Source of the DNA: Chara braunii
Taxonomy: Eukaryota > Streptophyta > Charophyceae > Charales > Characeae
Assembly (NCBI GenBank): GCA_003427395.1
Contig: BFEA01000076.1
Coordinates: 2,947,303 to 2,981,564 of the forward strand
DNA length: 34,262 nucleotides
Direction: 5' to 3'
The position numbers and the translations under genes were made by a program. Below the pieces are notes generated by a model, which was not told where the DNA came from, made no database searches, and saw nothing but the letters and a program-made list of their open reading frames with translations. Shown piece after piece: positions 10,150 through 20,287 of the stretch (its first letter is position 1; each line of letters opens with the position of its first letter).

Positions 10150-12420
10150 GAATAAGTGTATCTTGGAATAACATGACAATGAGAAGTTAAACCAATGGAA
10201 AACACATACTCGTAGGGAAGAAGATCATCTAAACAAGATCCGGAAATCACATCAAACATGAGTTTTGACAATGAGGGGCTAGACTAGTGGAAGACACATG
10301 CACAAAGAGAAGAGATTAACTAAGTAAAGATCCGGAACATCACATCAAACATGAAATTGACAATGAGAGACTAGACTGGTGGAAACACATGCACAAGGGA
10401 AAGATATCAACTAAGTAAAGATCCGGAACATCACATCCAACTTGAACTTTGACAAGGAGAGGCTAGGCTAGTGGAAGCACATGCACAAAGAGGAGAGATT
10501 GACTAAGTAAAGATCCGGAATATCACATCAAACATGAACTTGACAATGCTAGACTAGTGGAAGCACATGCACAAGGGGAAGAGATCAACTAAGTAAAGAT
10601 CCGGAACATCACATCAAACACGAACTTGACAAGGAGAGGCTAGACTATTGAAAGCATATGCACAAAGAGAAGAGATCAACTAAGTAAAGATCCGAAACAT
10701 CACATCCAACATGAACTTTGACAAGGGGAGGCTAGACTATTGAAAACACATGCACAAAGAGAAGAGATCAACTAAGTGGAGATCCGGAACATCACATCCA
10801 ACGTGAACTTGACAATGGGAGGCTAGACTAGTGGAAAACACATGCACAAAGAGAAGAGATTGACTAAGTAAAAGTCTGGAACATCACATCAAACATGAAC
10901 TTGACAATGAGAGACTAGACTAGTGGAAGTACATGCACAAGGGGAAGAGATCAACTAAGGAAAGATCCGGAACATCACATCAAACATGAAATTGACAGTG
11001 AGAGACTAGACTAGTGGAAACACATGCACAAGGGGAAGAGATCAACTAAGTAAAGATCTGTAACATCACAATCAACTTGAACCTTGACAAGGAGAGGCTA
11101 GACTAGTGGAAGCACATGCACAAAGAGAAGAGATATACTAAGTAAAGATCCGGAACATCACATCAAACATGAACTTGACAATCGGAGACTAGACCAGTGA
11201 AAGCACATGCACAAGGGGAAGACATCAACTAAGTAAAGCTCCGAAACATCATATGAAACATGAACTTGACAAGGAGAGGCTAGACTATTGAAAGCACATG
11301 CACAAAGAGAAGAGATCAACTAAGTAAAGATCCGGACCATGAACTTGACAATGAGAGACTAGACTAGTGGCGAGTACATGCACAACAAGGAGAGATCGTC
11401 TAAGTAAGATTCGGAACATCACAATGAGCATGACAATGAGAGGCTAGAGCTAATGAAAAGCACATGCATATAGAAGAGAGATCATCTAAGTAAGATCCAG
11501 AACATCACAATGCATATGAATATGACAATGAGAAGCTAGAACTAATGAAGGAAGCACATGCATATAGAAGGAAGATCAACCGGAACATCATACCAAATAT
11601 GAACAAGGCAAAGAGACGCTAGACTAATGAAAAACACATGTACATGAAGGGAAACATCATCCGGAACATCACACCAAGTATAAACAAGACAAAGAGATGT
11701 TAGAACTAGATGGAAAGCACATGCACATAGAGGTAAGATCATCCGGAACATTACACCAGGTATGAACAAGACAAAAAGATGCTAGAACTTAGATGGAAAG
11801 CACATGCACATAGAGGGAAGGTTATCCGGAACACCTCACCAAGTAGGAACATGACAATGAGTGACTAGACTCATGACGCACATGCATACGAAGGGAAAGA
11901 TCATCCGGAACATCACACCAAGTATAAATAATACAAAGAGATGCTAGACTAATGAAAAGCATATGTACATGAAGAGAAAGATCATCCGGAACATCATACC
12001 AAGTATGAACAAGACAAAGAGAAGCTAAACTAATGAAAGGCACATGTACATGAAGGGAAAGATCATCCGAAACATCACACCAAGTATAAACAAGACAAAT
12101 GGATGTTAGAAGTAGATGGAAATCACATGCACATAGGGGGAAGATCATCCGGAACATTACACCAAGTAGGAGCATGACAAAGAGATGCTAGAGTAATTAA
12201 AGACACATGTACATGAAGGGAAAGATCATCCGGAACATCACACCGAGTAGAAACATGACAAAGTGATGTTAGAACTAGATGGAAATCACATGCACATAAG
12301 GAGGAAGATCATCCGGAACATTACACCAAGTAGGAACATGACAATGAGTGGCTAGACTAACGAAAAGCACATGCACATGAAGGGAAAGATCATCCGGAAC
12401 ATCACATGCTATTACGTGAG
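10150..12420. repeat. Minisatellite array I, about 91-bp then 81-bp units
   Basis: Direct head-to-tail copies. The first part (to about 11340) has units of about 91 bp with the core GATCCGGAACATCACATCAA and GCACATGCACAA. The second part has related units of about 81 bp with GATCATCCGGAACATCACAC and ACATGAAGGGAAA. Some copies carry small deletions. There is no coding frame across units. A matching inverted array lies at the end of the window. Confidence 0.95.
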
Positions 12421-12506
12421 TGAAAACAAGAGTCTAAGTAGGCAAGATTTTCAAAGTTGAATCAAAGGTCATCTTTGAAAGAAGTGGTGCACTTCCCTCT
12501 AGTGTA

Positions 12507-13750
12507 TGAGTGAGAATTACAGGTTTGGAGAGCTCATGTCACCATGATTGCATCAAGAAGCATCCATGGGTGCAGCGCTATACGACCTACTAGTGTGAGT
12601 GTGAAAATCACAAGTTTGAAGCTCGCAAATCACCAAGATTGCATCAAGAAGCATCCATGTGTGAAGCGCTACACTACCTACTAGTGTGAGTGTGAAAATC
12701 ACAAGTTTGGAGAGCCCAAATTACCAAGATTGCATCAAGAAGCATCCATGTGTGAAGCGCTACACTACCTACTAGTGTGAGTGTGAAAATCACAAGTTTG
12801 GAGAGCCCAAATCACCAAGATTGCATCAAGAAGCATCCATGTGTGAAGCGCTACACTACCTACTAGTGTGAGTGTGAAAATCACAAGTTTGGAGAGCCGA
12901 AATCACCAAGATTGTATCATGGATCACTCATGGGTAAAGTGCTATACTACCTACTAGTGTGAGTATGAAAATCACAAGTTTGAAATTCCCAAATCACTAA
13001 GATTGCATCATGGATCACTCATGAGTGAAGCGTTGTACTACCTACAAGTATGAGTGTGAAAATCACAAGTTTGAAGTTCCCAAATGACCAAGATTGCATC
13101 AAGAAGCATCCATGTGTGAAGCGCTACACTAACTACTAGTGTGAGTGTGAAAATCACAAGTTTGAAATTCCCAAATCACCAAGATTGCATCAAGAAGCAT
13201 CCATGTGTGAAGCGCTACACTACCTACCAGTGTGAGTGTGAAAATCACAAGTTTGAAGCTCCCAAATCACCAAGATTGCATCAAGAAGCATCCATGTGTA
13301 AAGCGCTACACTACCTACTAGTGTGAGTGTGAAAATCACAAGTTTGGAGAACCAAAATCACCAAGATTGCATCATGGATCACTCATGGGTGAAGCGCTAT
13401 ACTACTTACTAGTGTGAGTGTGGAAATCACAAGTTTAAAGCTCCCAAATCACCAAGATTGCATCATGGATCACTCATGGGTGAAGCGCTATACTATCTTT
13501 TAGTGTGAGTGTGAAAATCACAAGTTTGACGCTCCCAAATCACCAAGATTGCATCAAGAAGCATCCATGCGTAAAGCGCTACGCTACCTACCAGTGTGAG
13601 TGTAAAATCACTAGTTTGAATCTCCCAAATCACCAAGATTGCATCAAGAAGCATGTATTTGTGAAGCGTTACACTACCTACTAGTGTGAGTGTGAAAATC
13701 ACAAGTTTGGAGATCCCAAATTACCAAGATTGTATCAAGACGCATCTATG
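12507..13750. repeat. Minisatellite array II, about 91-bp units
   Basis: About 13-14 direct copies of a 91-bp unit with cores GTGTGAGTGTGAAAATCACA, CCAAGATTGCATCAAGAAGC and GAAGCGCTACACTACCTACT. Two variants alternate in the middle, AAGAAGCATCCATG and CATGGATCACTCATG. As 91 is not a multiple of 3, each copy shifts frame, so the short ORFs inside are not genes. Confidence 0.96.
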
Positions 13751-13751
13751 A

Positions 13752-14065
13752 ATGAATCAGAGTGTATTAGTGAAAGAGGAGAGTTTGAGTAGCCCATGGA
13801 GGAGAGAGGACGAAGTAAGAGAGGATGGAGGAGAAGGGGAGAGAGCTGAGGGAGATGGACATGAAGAAAAAGACGAGGAAGACAAAGAGAATGAAAGTAA
13901 AGAGGAGGAAGGAGGAGATGAAAAGGGGAGAGAAGGGAAGGAGGAAGGAGAGAGTGAGGAGGAAGAAGAGGAAGAAGAAGGAGGAGAGGGAGAAGAAGAA
14001 GAAGAAGAAGAAAAAGAAAAAGAAAAAGAAAAAGAAGAAAAAGAAGATGAAGGTGAAAAAGTCTC
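13752..14065 (+). repeat. Homopurine tract (GGA/GAA-rich)
   Basis: About 300 bases with very few pyrimidines on the plus strand, ending in GAAGAAGAA and AAAAAG repeats. It opens an E/K/G-rich frame of 111 codons that is a by-product of composition. The same tract appears as polypyrimidine in the right arm (about 32396-32640). Such tracts can form triplex DNA. Confidence 0.85.
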
Positions 14066-14108
14066 TTCCTCCCTCTCACCTTGTTGATTCCTTGATGTTT
14101 GTGTCCTC

Positions 14109-14372
14109 TTGATGAAGCTTCCTCTCCTTGCACAATCCCCTCTTGGCTATGACTTCCTTTTTATCGAAGTCGTTCTCTCCTCCTCCCTTGCTTTCTCTCA
14201 GGGTATGACAAACTCCCCCAACTATGACTATGGAGTCCTCCCCTCTAGGAGGGCTAATAGGGCTGCTCTAGCCTCTCCTTCTCTCCTACACCCAGGAGGG
14301 ATATGGCGGATCACCTCCCAAGTATCTCTCCCACCATCACTATCCTCTAGAGTCCTCCCCACTACCTCCTAG
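14109..14372 (+). CDS. Arm ORF of 87 codons, left copy (doubtful)
   Basis: Starts MMKLPLLAQSPLGY and ends SSRVLPTTS. The right arm has a frame of exactly the same length (32349-32086, minus). By eye about 66 of 87 residues match, and no indel separates the copies. Most nucleotide differences change the amino acid, which argues against purifying selection. It is probably non-coding arm DNA that happens to be open. It has serine/leucine-rich composition and no domain. Confidence 0.25.
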   Translation: MMKLPLLAQSPLGYDFLFIEVVLSSSLAFSQGMTNSPNYDYGVLPSRRANRAALASPSLLHPGGIWRITSQVSLPPSLSSRVLPTTS

Positions 14373-14389
14373 TCTTCTTTAAGCTCTCT

Positions 14390-17216
14390 CACTAGTATGG
14401 GCTCCTCCCTCCTCACTTCAAGTGCAAAGATGCTCCTGTGAGCTCACTTGGGCAGCATGGGCACTCCTCATGCAAATGTGAGAGTGGCGGACTGCATCCT
14501 CAACTTATGTAGGCTGAAACCAGCAGTCCGGCCAGCCCATGAGCCTCCCCATGAGCCTTGAGGTGAACCGAGGTACCCCTAAGGCAAAATTCTCTCACTA
14601 GGCCCTCCTGGAGGTACCCGGGCTTCATTTTGGCCAAGTACATTCAGTCCGAGTGGTTGGTACCAACTCGGACTGCCTCTTGGCCTACTTCGGCCTCTTT
14701 TTTGCCTAACAAATGCTGCCCCCTTGGGTCCTAGTGCCCAAGGGGCATTTTGACTTGAAAGAAAAACGCCTTGTGGACCTTTTTCTTGATTTTTTTTAAA
14801 GTTTCGACATCTTTTGAGTAGCCCGAAACATTTTTTCATATGGCGGCACATTTTCAACCGTGGATCTGGCTGAGATCCAAGGTCAGCAATAATCCGAGCT
14901 ACCCCTTAGTAGCCCTTGCTTCAATTTTTAGCCCCTAAGTCCAGTTTTTCAATTTTTGGTGCATCTGGCCCCCTTTTTTTGGCCAAATGCATTGTTTTGT
15001 CATTTTCCCTCTTTTGTTTCTTTCCATTTTGGGCCACCTCATTCCGGAGCTAGCCGTTTTGAGCTGGCCCACAAAAAATGGTTAGTTCCTCTCTACCATG
15101 AGATCTGATCTCAGATCCATGGCCCAAAAGAAAACCGGTCACTTCCTTTTTGCATTTTCTCTCATTTTCAGTTTTTTAATTCATATTTTAGGGCCATATC
15201 TCTGCAATCTGGATTGCCCTCTAGGAGGGATGAGGTAACAGTTGGGACCTGCCAGTCCCTACCGTGCAGGTCCCATTAGGCCGGCACACTCTCCTCCACT
15301 CTTTTCTCCTCTTTTGTCTCATTCTCCCTCTTTTTCCTCTCATTTTTTTTTCTTTTTCTTTTATTTCAGTTATGACAAGTGTCAAACTGCTATGCACCCT
15401 CTTTCTAGGCCCTAAGGTCTCATTCAAGGTCAGGTTCATGGTTGTTACTTGGCCGTTACATCTCGGATTCCAACAATGGCACCGCCATGCTCCTAGGAAC
15501 ACCTTTTGCTCTGATCTTCTAAGGGCAACCTTTTTCTTATGTTGAGCCTCTCAAGGCTCTATTCTCTTATGCCTAGTTAGTCTAAGATATCGCGGACTGC
15601 CGGACAGCCTTCTCAACATCATTATTTTACTTTTCTTTCTCCCATGGCTCTCCCACTTGCTCCCACTTAGTGCTTGCACTAGTGGTTCTAATATTTTCCA
15701 CTGTCTAGATCCTTGATCTTGACGGTGCCGTTTTGCTTGCGCAAATATTCCTTGTGCTTGCTCACAGTTCCCTTGGAACACCCCAAGTCCCCGCCATCCT
15801 ACTCCATACTAGTTCCATTTCCTCGTCCCGCCGGCGGCGCATGTCCTGCTTTCCGATTTTTTATTATTTGGATCCATTTGGCCCCTGACAACATTCCGGA
15901 TAGCGTCTCAATTTTATTTTTGGGGCCCCCTTACCCTTGGTGGTCCCTTCATCTCTACATGTGTGCTGATTTTTCTAGGCCGTGAGATCTCATCTCACGG
16001 TTGCCGTTTACCGTCTTTACTTGCCCCTTGCCGAAATTGCTCATTTCTAGCCTTCCGGGCTTGCCGTAGCCCATTCCCCTTTGGCCTTGGCATCCCTATG
16101 CAGTCCGTAATTTCTCGGACTGTAGTCATGGCTGTTTTCTACATCCACAGCCCCACAACTTGCCCGATGTTAAAAGAAAATGAAGCGTTAAATTTTCTAG
16201 TGCATCCGGGCTCAACATTGGCTCCTGATGCACCTAGAACATGCGTTTTCTCTCCCCCATGCAGTCCGTTGCAACTCGGACTGCAATGGGGGTCAATTCC
16301 TTAGCCCTAATGCCTCACAATTAGCCCTTACTCAAAAGAAAAAGAAACGGTCAATTCCCAAGTGCATCCGACCTTGATTTTGACTCCGCATGCACCTAAA
16401 ACATGTGTTTCTCCTCATGCATGTATTCCGTTTTATTCCTATTGCAAGAGACCTTGATTTTCCTTGATTTTCTCTGCAAAAATCAAAGAAAATCAAAGTC
16501 ATTTGTAACCGTCATATTCCAGAATGAATCGGGTCACGGATGAATCTCCCCAAGTGACCGTTTTTTACCGTTAAGGTCTTTTTCTCTTTTCTTTTCTTTT
16601 CTTTTCTCCTCCTTTCTTGGACAGTAGGGATCTGCCAGTTCCTACCTATGGGAGTCCCTACAGACGGCCAACTCACTCACTCCCTCTCACACTTTTAATT
16701 TTATTCTCTCACATTTTCTTTTCTTTTCTCTCTCTTTTCTAGCACGCCAAGTGTCAAGTGGCCGTTAAGGCCTTTTTCTAGCCTCTTCCTCTTAGTTTTG
16801 GCCCTCCCTATGCCCAAGGTGCAGTCCGTTATTTCTCGGACTGCAATAATGGTCTTCCCATGCCCATGGGAGCCTCCTTTTATTCCTACATTTCTCCCAC
16901 AATGGTCCCTCCTACTCCGATTTTCTCCCGGAGGGCTATTTTTCACATGGGGTCTTATTTGACTTTGTTTTCTTGAGGGAGGCTGATCCGAGATTTTTCG
17001 GATTGCTCCCATGCCTCCCACTTCAGTTTTCTTTAATTTTCCTTTTTCTTTTGGCTATCCGGTTTGTCACCACTAGTACTTGCACTAGTGGTGCTAATAT
17101 TCTTGGTCGTCAAGATGTAGATCTTGACGGTGCTCCTTGCATTTATTATTTTTCCCTCATGTGGTGCCTCCGTTTCTTCTAAGGACTTTCACATGTCCCC
17201 GCCACTTGTCCCATCG
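14390..17216. other. Hairpin-studded central part of left arm
   Basis: No gene recognised. Perfect hairpins recur: CAGTCCGAGT stem (14645-14675), CCGTGAGA stem (15980-16000), CAGTCCG stems (16101-16122, 16261-16284, 16821-16844), ATCCGA stem (16986-17003), CACCACTAGT stem (17068-17093) and CGTCAAGAT stem (17108-17129). A diverged copy of the last pair lies at about 15668-15728. The motif GGGAC-CTGCCA-GTCCC occurs near 15244 and, with wobble changes, near 16626. The right arm holds counterparts. Confidence 0.75.
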
Positions 17217-17320
17217 GTGGTCCCCGACACTTAGTCCCGCCGGTGGTCCCCGACACTTAGTCCTGTTGGCGGTCCCGTACACTTAGTCCCGTCGGCAGTC
17301 CCCGACACATTTCGCCCCGG
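17217..17320 (-). repeat. 26-bp minisatellite near the arm tip (left)
   Basis: About four units which, on the minus strand, read TGTCGGGGACCNCCGNCGGG ACTAAG with minor variation. Each starts almost like the arm tip (TGTCGGGACTGG). Confidence 0.85.
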
Positions 17321-17857
17321 ACGCCATTATTTTTACTTAGGCCCACGTGGCCACGGGTGCCTTTCCCCAAGGTGTCCCATGCCCCTTGGGCGTCTTGTCG
17401 CCCCGTAGCGTCCCCTCTCCTTAGTATTTCCTCGCGCCTTGTGTGTGTCGATCTCTTTAGTCGTGGGCCTCCGCTCCGAGGCTCCCGTAGATGGCCCCCG
17501 CGTTGACCCTTTATTTCCTGGCTTCCCGCGGCTTCTGGCCGACTACCTCTCGACTTCCTCATTCCCTTATTGTTGTCGCGCTGCAATTGTTAGTTCAAAG
17601 GGCCCTTTGGACTTAGTTTTATTGCATTCCGATGGTCCTCCCGGCCTCCTGCTATGTTCTATGTGCCTCTGTTCTTGCGTCCGCTCGCTTGCTGCCGCTC
17701 AGTTTTTTCTTCTTGTGGTTCTCGCCCCAAGGCATTACTCCCTCCTGTGGCCTAATCCTTCATCTCGTCTCAATCTGGATTTCTCTGTTGTGCACAGTTC
17801 GTCCATATTCGGTCTCTGAAGTGATAGGAAGTTATTCGAGACTCACCAGTCCCGACA

Positions 17858-18857
17858 CGGCGCCCTCCGGAATTCCCCCGTCCCCGCTCACGGCCTCCTC
17901 CAGTTTGTTGCTGACTTGGGCCGGGTTGGGACTGCTCAAGTTGTGTCTGAATGTTTCCGCTGTTACCATCATTCCCACCATTCTTTCCTTGTTTCTTGTA
18001 AGTTCCTTGTCCCCCTCGAATCCGAATCAAAGTCTTTCTTTCGGCCTTAGTCAGTTTCTTATGGGGTTCGTCCTCTTCGCTTTCGTTTTTACTGTTGCTA
18101 ACAATAGCAACTTATTTCCTTTTTCTCTTACCCCCCTTTGGCTTAACCATCATAATTTCTAACTTCAGACGTTTTGCACACATATTTGTCATCATTTCCG
18201 TCATATCTGATAAGGTTTTGAAAACTTCACGATCCTTATATTTACTGACATCCTCCTTTTCACGATCCTCCATGCGCTGCGTCAATAACCTATAAAGCAT
18301 TTTGTCAAAGTTCCCTGCCAAGAGATTGGTTTTTATTTTTGGCCATTCATATATCTCCTTCATGTCTTTCATTAATTTCCTCTGCTCGACCTCTGAAAAA
18401 TTATCCAGAAAGATAAGGTATTTGTCCTTATCAGGCAGATCAGGTATCAGCCAAGCAACTCGTTCAAATTCCGTCAAGAGTTGTTTAGCTAATCCGAACC
18501 TCCGCCGGACAACTTTTTGGAGATCAGCTAAATCCAGTAGCTGATCCCCGAGCTGGTATTTGTCCAATAATTTTTTCTTGAATTCAGCCCAATCTTTCGA
18601 TTCACTTACTAGGATCATCAACTCCTCCTTATATTCTACCTTACAGTAACGTTTTACTTTCTGCAGCATTTCCACATCAGTCCATTCTCGACAACTTGCT
18701 AGTTACTCAAACTTTTCGGCCCAACCAAAAACATTGTTACCATCGAACAAAGGCACTTCCACTTTTGGAAGCCGATCCCTTTGCGCAACTGATTCTTGGA
18801 TTGCCTTGGTCAATTCCCTGATATCATTACTCCTTTCATCGTCATTTCGTCAGCCAT
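17858..18857 (-). pseudogene. gag: Ty3/gypsy gag remnant, minus strand
   Basis: Capsid-type gag of an LTR retrotransposon. The ATG at 18857 (MADEM) sits about 190 bp downstream of the minus-strand PBS. A frameshift follows within about 10 codons. Then comes the typical N-terminal motif EVPLFDGNNVFGWAEKFE, an in-frame TAG near 18702, and a 187-codon helical gag domain (18675-18112, with WAEFKKKLLDKYQLGDQLL and a conserved pattern through DKYLIFLDNFSEVEQRKLM). A basic tail ends in GGKRKRK. A G/R/Q-rich frame (18030-17770) continues into the arm tip, so the arm joins inside gag-derived sequence; no zinc knuckle or pol follows. The direction is opposite to the adjacent pol. Confidence 0.8.
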
Positions 18858-19045
18858 CTTGAGTAGCACATGAACAATAACATCACATATTCATATTTCA
18901 ATCAACTGTTCCTTGTTTTTTCATCCCTGTAAAGTTTTTCTGTTTTTTCATCTGAAAACAAAACAAAAATATGCTTAGATTATAATTTCTTAATATTTTC
19001 TTACGCGAGCGTCGTTCCACCAGTGACAACGGTAGTTTGTCGTTA

Positions 19046-19063
19046 TCCCCGGCAACGGCGCCA
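19046..19063 (-). promoter_or_regulatory. Primer-binding site complementary to tRNA-Asp
   Basis: On the minus strand the sequence is TGGCGCCGTTGCCGGGGA, an 18-base match to the complement of the 3' end of plant tRNA-Asp including CCA. This is a common PBS of plant gypsy elements. Two bases upstream on the same strand is an LTR-type end (CCACA at 19066). It primes minus-strand cDNA synthesis for the element whose gag lies at 18857-17858. Confidence 0.85.
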
Positions 19064-19256
19064 CCTGTGGAGGGCATCGACTTCCACCTTTTCTCATAAA
19101 AAATGAGAGCCCTCCCGACCGTGTCACGCAGGAGTTAAAACAAAACTCAGAGACAACTTGGGGACAATGCATAAATAATCCTGCGAGCCATAGAAGTGGT
19201 CGTGGTCGCACCATCCTTTCGCCGCTCTAGCCGGGTGCACGGACATTCGTTTGAGC
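19064..19256 (-). mobile_element. Possible 5' LTR remnant next to the PBS
   Basis: If 19066 is the inner LTR end on the minus strand, the adjoining bases should be U5. They contain a foldback: GGAGGGC at 19069-19075 pairs with GCCCTCC at 19108-19114, and CTCAT/ATGAG pairs lie inside. The sequence then meets the plus-strand pol at about 19257, so any LTR is truncated to less than 200 bp. I could not match it to the giant arms because their outer ends are missing. Confidence 0.4.
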
Positions 19257-19770
19257 TTGCCCGACCGAGAGGGCAGCGAAGTCATGAGATCACCACCCGG
19301 GACGAAGCTTAGCTTTCATGCGCTGCCCGTAGGGAAACTGAAAATCCAGATCGGGAGTCATCATACCGACGCATTAGTAGACGGGGGAGCATAAATCACT
19401 CTCATAAGAAGAGATTTCGCAACGATCACGGGATGTACGGTAAACAAGGAAGTAACAGGGAGCATCCGGGAAGCTGGCAGGGAAATCCCATTTGCAGGGT
19501 GCGTCACGAAGTCCGCTGTAAAGGCAGGACTCAAAGAATCAATCTAGTTGTTTTAGCGGATGACCGTAATGGAGGAAATGGACCACGACATAATCCTCGG
19601 GAGACCGTCGTGCGCAAATGTGGAGATGATAGGCATGCACTTGCATGATGGATCATACATGATAGACATAGAGGACCCCGTGACCGGCAAGGGGGAGCTC
19701 CTTCGACTCCTTGGAACGGGAGGAGACCCCGAAGGAAAAATTGGCAACATGGTCACCGTTGTTCGAGGAT
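19257..19770 (+). pseudogene. pol: Pol: retroviral-type aspartic protease, decayed
   Basis: Processes the Gag-Pol polyprotein. The frame gives GTKLSFHALPVGKLKIQI, then ALVDGGA-stop-ITLIRRDF. The active-site triad reads D-G-G (19380-19388) where most retropepsins have D-S/T-G. After a frameshift the C-terminal flap-end motif DHDIILGRPSC appears (about 19580-19620). Nonsense codons: TAA at 19392-19394 and two near 19540-19555. No gag precedes it on this strand; the sequence upstream belongs to an opposite-strand element. Confidence 0.75.
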
Positions 19771-20287
19771 AGCAAGCGAAAAGGGGCTTTCGCACGAATG
19801 GAGGGTATGAGAGAAAGGGTAGAAATCATGATTGAGGAAGTGTTGAACAAGAAGGAGTGGATCAAGATGGGCCTGCCCAAAAGAAGAGGAGGCAGGAGGA
19901 CGAAGTCCTAGGCGTTATGGTAGCAGAAAAGGAGTCAGAGGTCGAACTTTGTGCTAGCCTGCCCAAGCGGAAAGAAGTACACCCAGACGTGCCAGAAGTC
20001 GCACTCGAGATCCTCGACCTATTACAACTCATCAAGGCCCTCAGGTACCACAAGGTAGGAGTAGACTCAGCAGCCTTGGCCAAGTTCGAAGGAGAGGTGC
20101 AAAGGGGATATTGCCTAAATGGAAAGCTAGTTAGTATTCAACCACGAGTCGTGGAGGCGACGAGGGCAATTCCGACCGTTCATTTTTTAGGAGAAAGATC
20201 CCGGAAGGAAGTGTTCGAAAGTACAAGCCGGTAGGGAAGAAAGCAAAACCGGTCTCGATCCTGCTGGAGACATCAAAGGAAGAGGCT
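19771..20287 (+). pseudogene. pol: Pol: linker between protease and RT, decayed
   Basis: Two overlapping frames (19711-19911 and 19857-20234) give K/R/E-rich and then more ordered sequence (LEILDLLQLIKALRYHKVGV). They match the expected position of the connector before the reverse transcriptase. At least two frameshifts separate them from the RT frame. No catalytic motif. Confidence 0.55.

Larger units (their letters stand above)
10098..17857 (-). mobile_element. Left giant inverted arm, probable oversized LTR
   Basis: Read on the minus strand this begins TGTCGGGACTGG at 17857 and runs leftward for at least 7.7 kb. It is the inverted counterpart of the right arm (28590 to the window end) at an estimated 90 percent identity in the stretches I compared. 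The sum of paired coordinates stays within about 20 of 46447 over the inner 4 kb, so indels are few. Order from the tip: 26-bp minisatellite, hairpin-rich DNA, homopurine tract, 91-bp array, 81-91-bp array. The TG tip and the purine tract in front of the right copy favour an LTR. A giant terminal inverted repeat of a foldback-type element is the alternative. Confidence 0.7.

Noticed and set aside
9836-10271. Serine/leucine-rich minus-strand ORFs across the gap
   Set aside because: They span N bases and the AG dinucleotide run.
13141-13326. Short ORF in the 91-bp array (repeating SPRLHQEASM-like peptide)
   Set aside because: The unit length is not a multiple of 3 and the peptide repeats in shifted frames; it is a translation of the minisatellite.
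10150-13750. CRISPR-like array
   Set aside because: The repeats are contiguous units of 81-91 bp without unique spacers, in eukaryotic DNA.
13752-14087. E/K/G-rich ORF of 111 codons
   Set aside because: Pure consequence of homopurine composition; other frames and the opposite strand are equally open.
17632-18162. Plus-strand 176-codon ORF
   Set aside because: Shadow of the arm tip and the minus-strand gag; no independent support.
18963-19015. Small intron in the minus-strand gag leader (GTAAG...TTTTCAG)
   Set aside because: Splice-like ends fit, but 53 bp is short and nothing else supports it.
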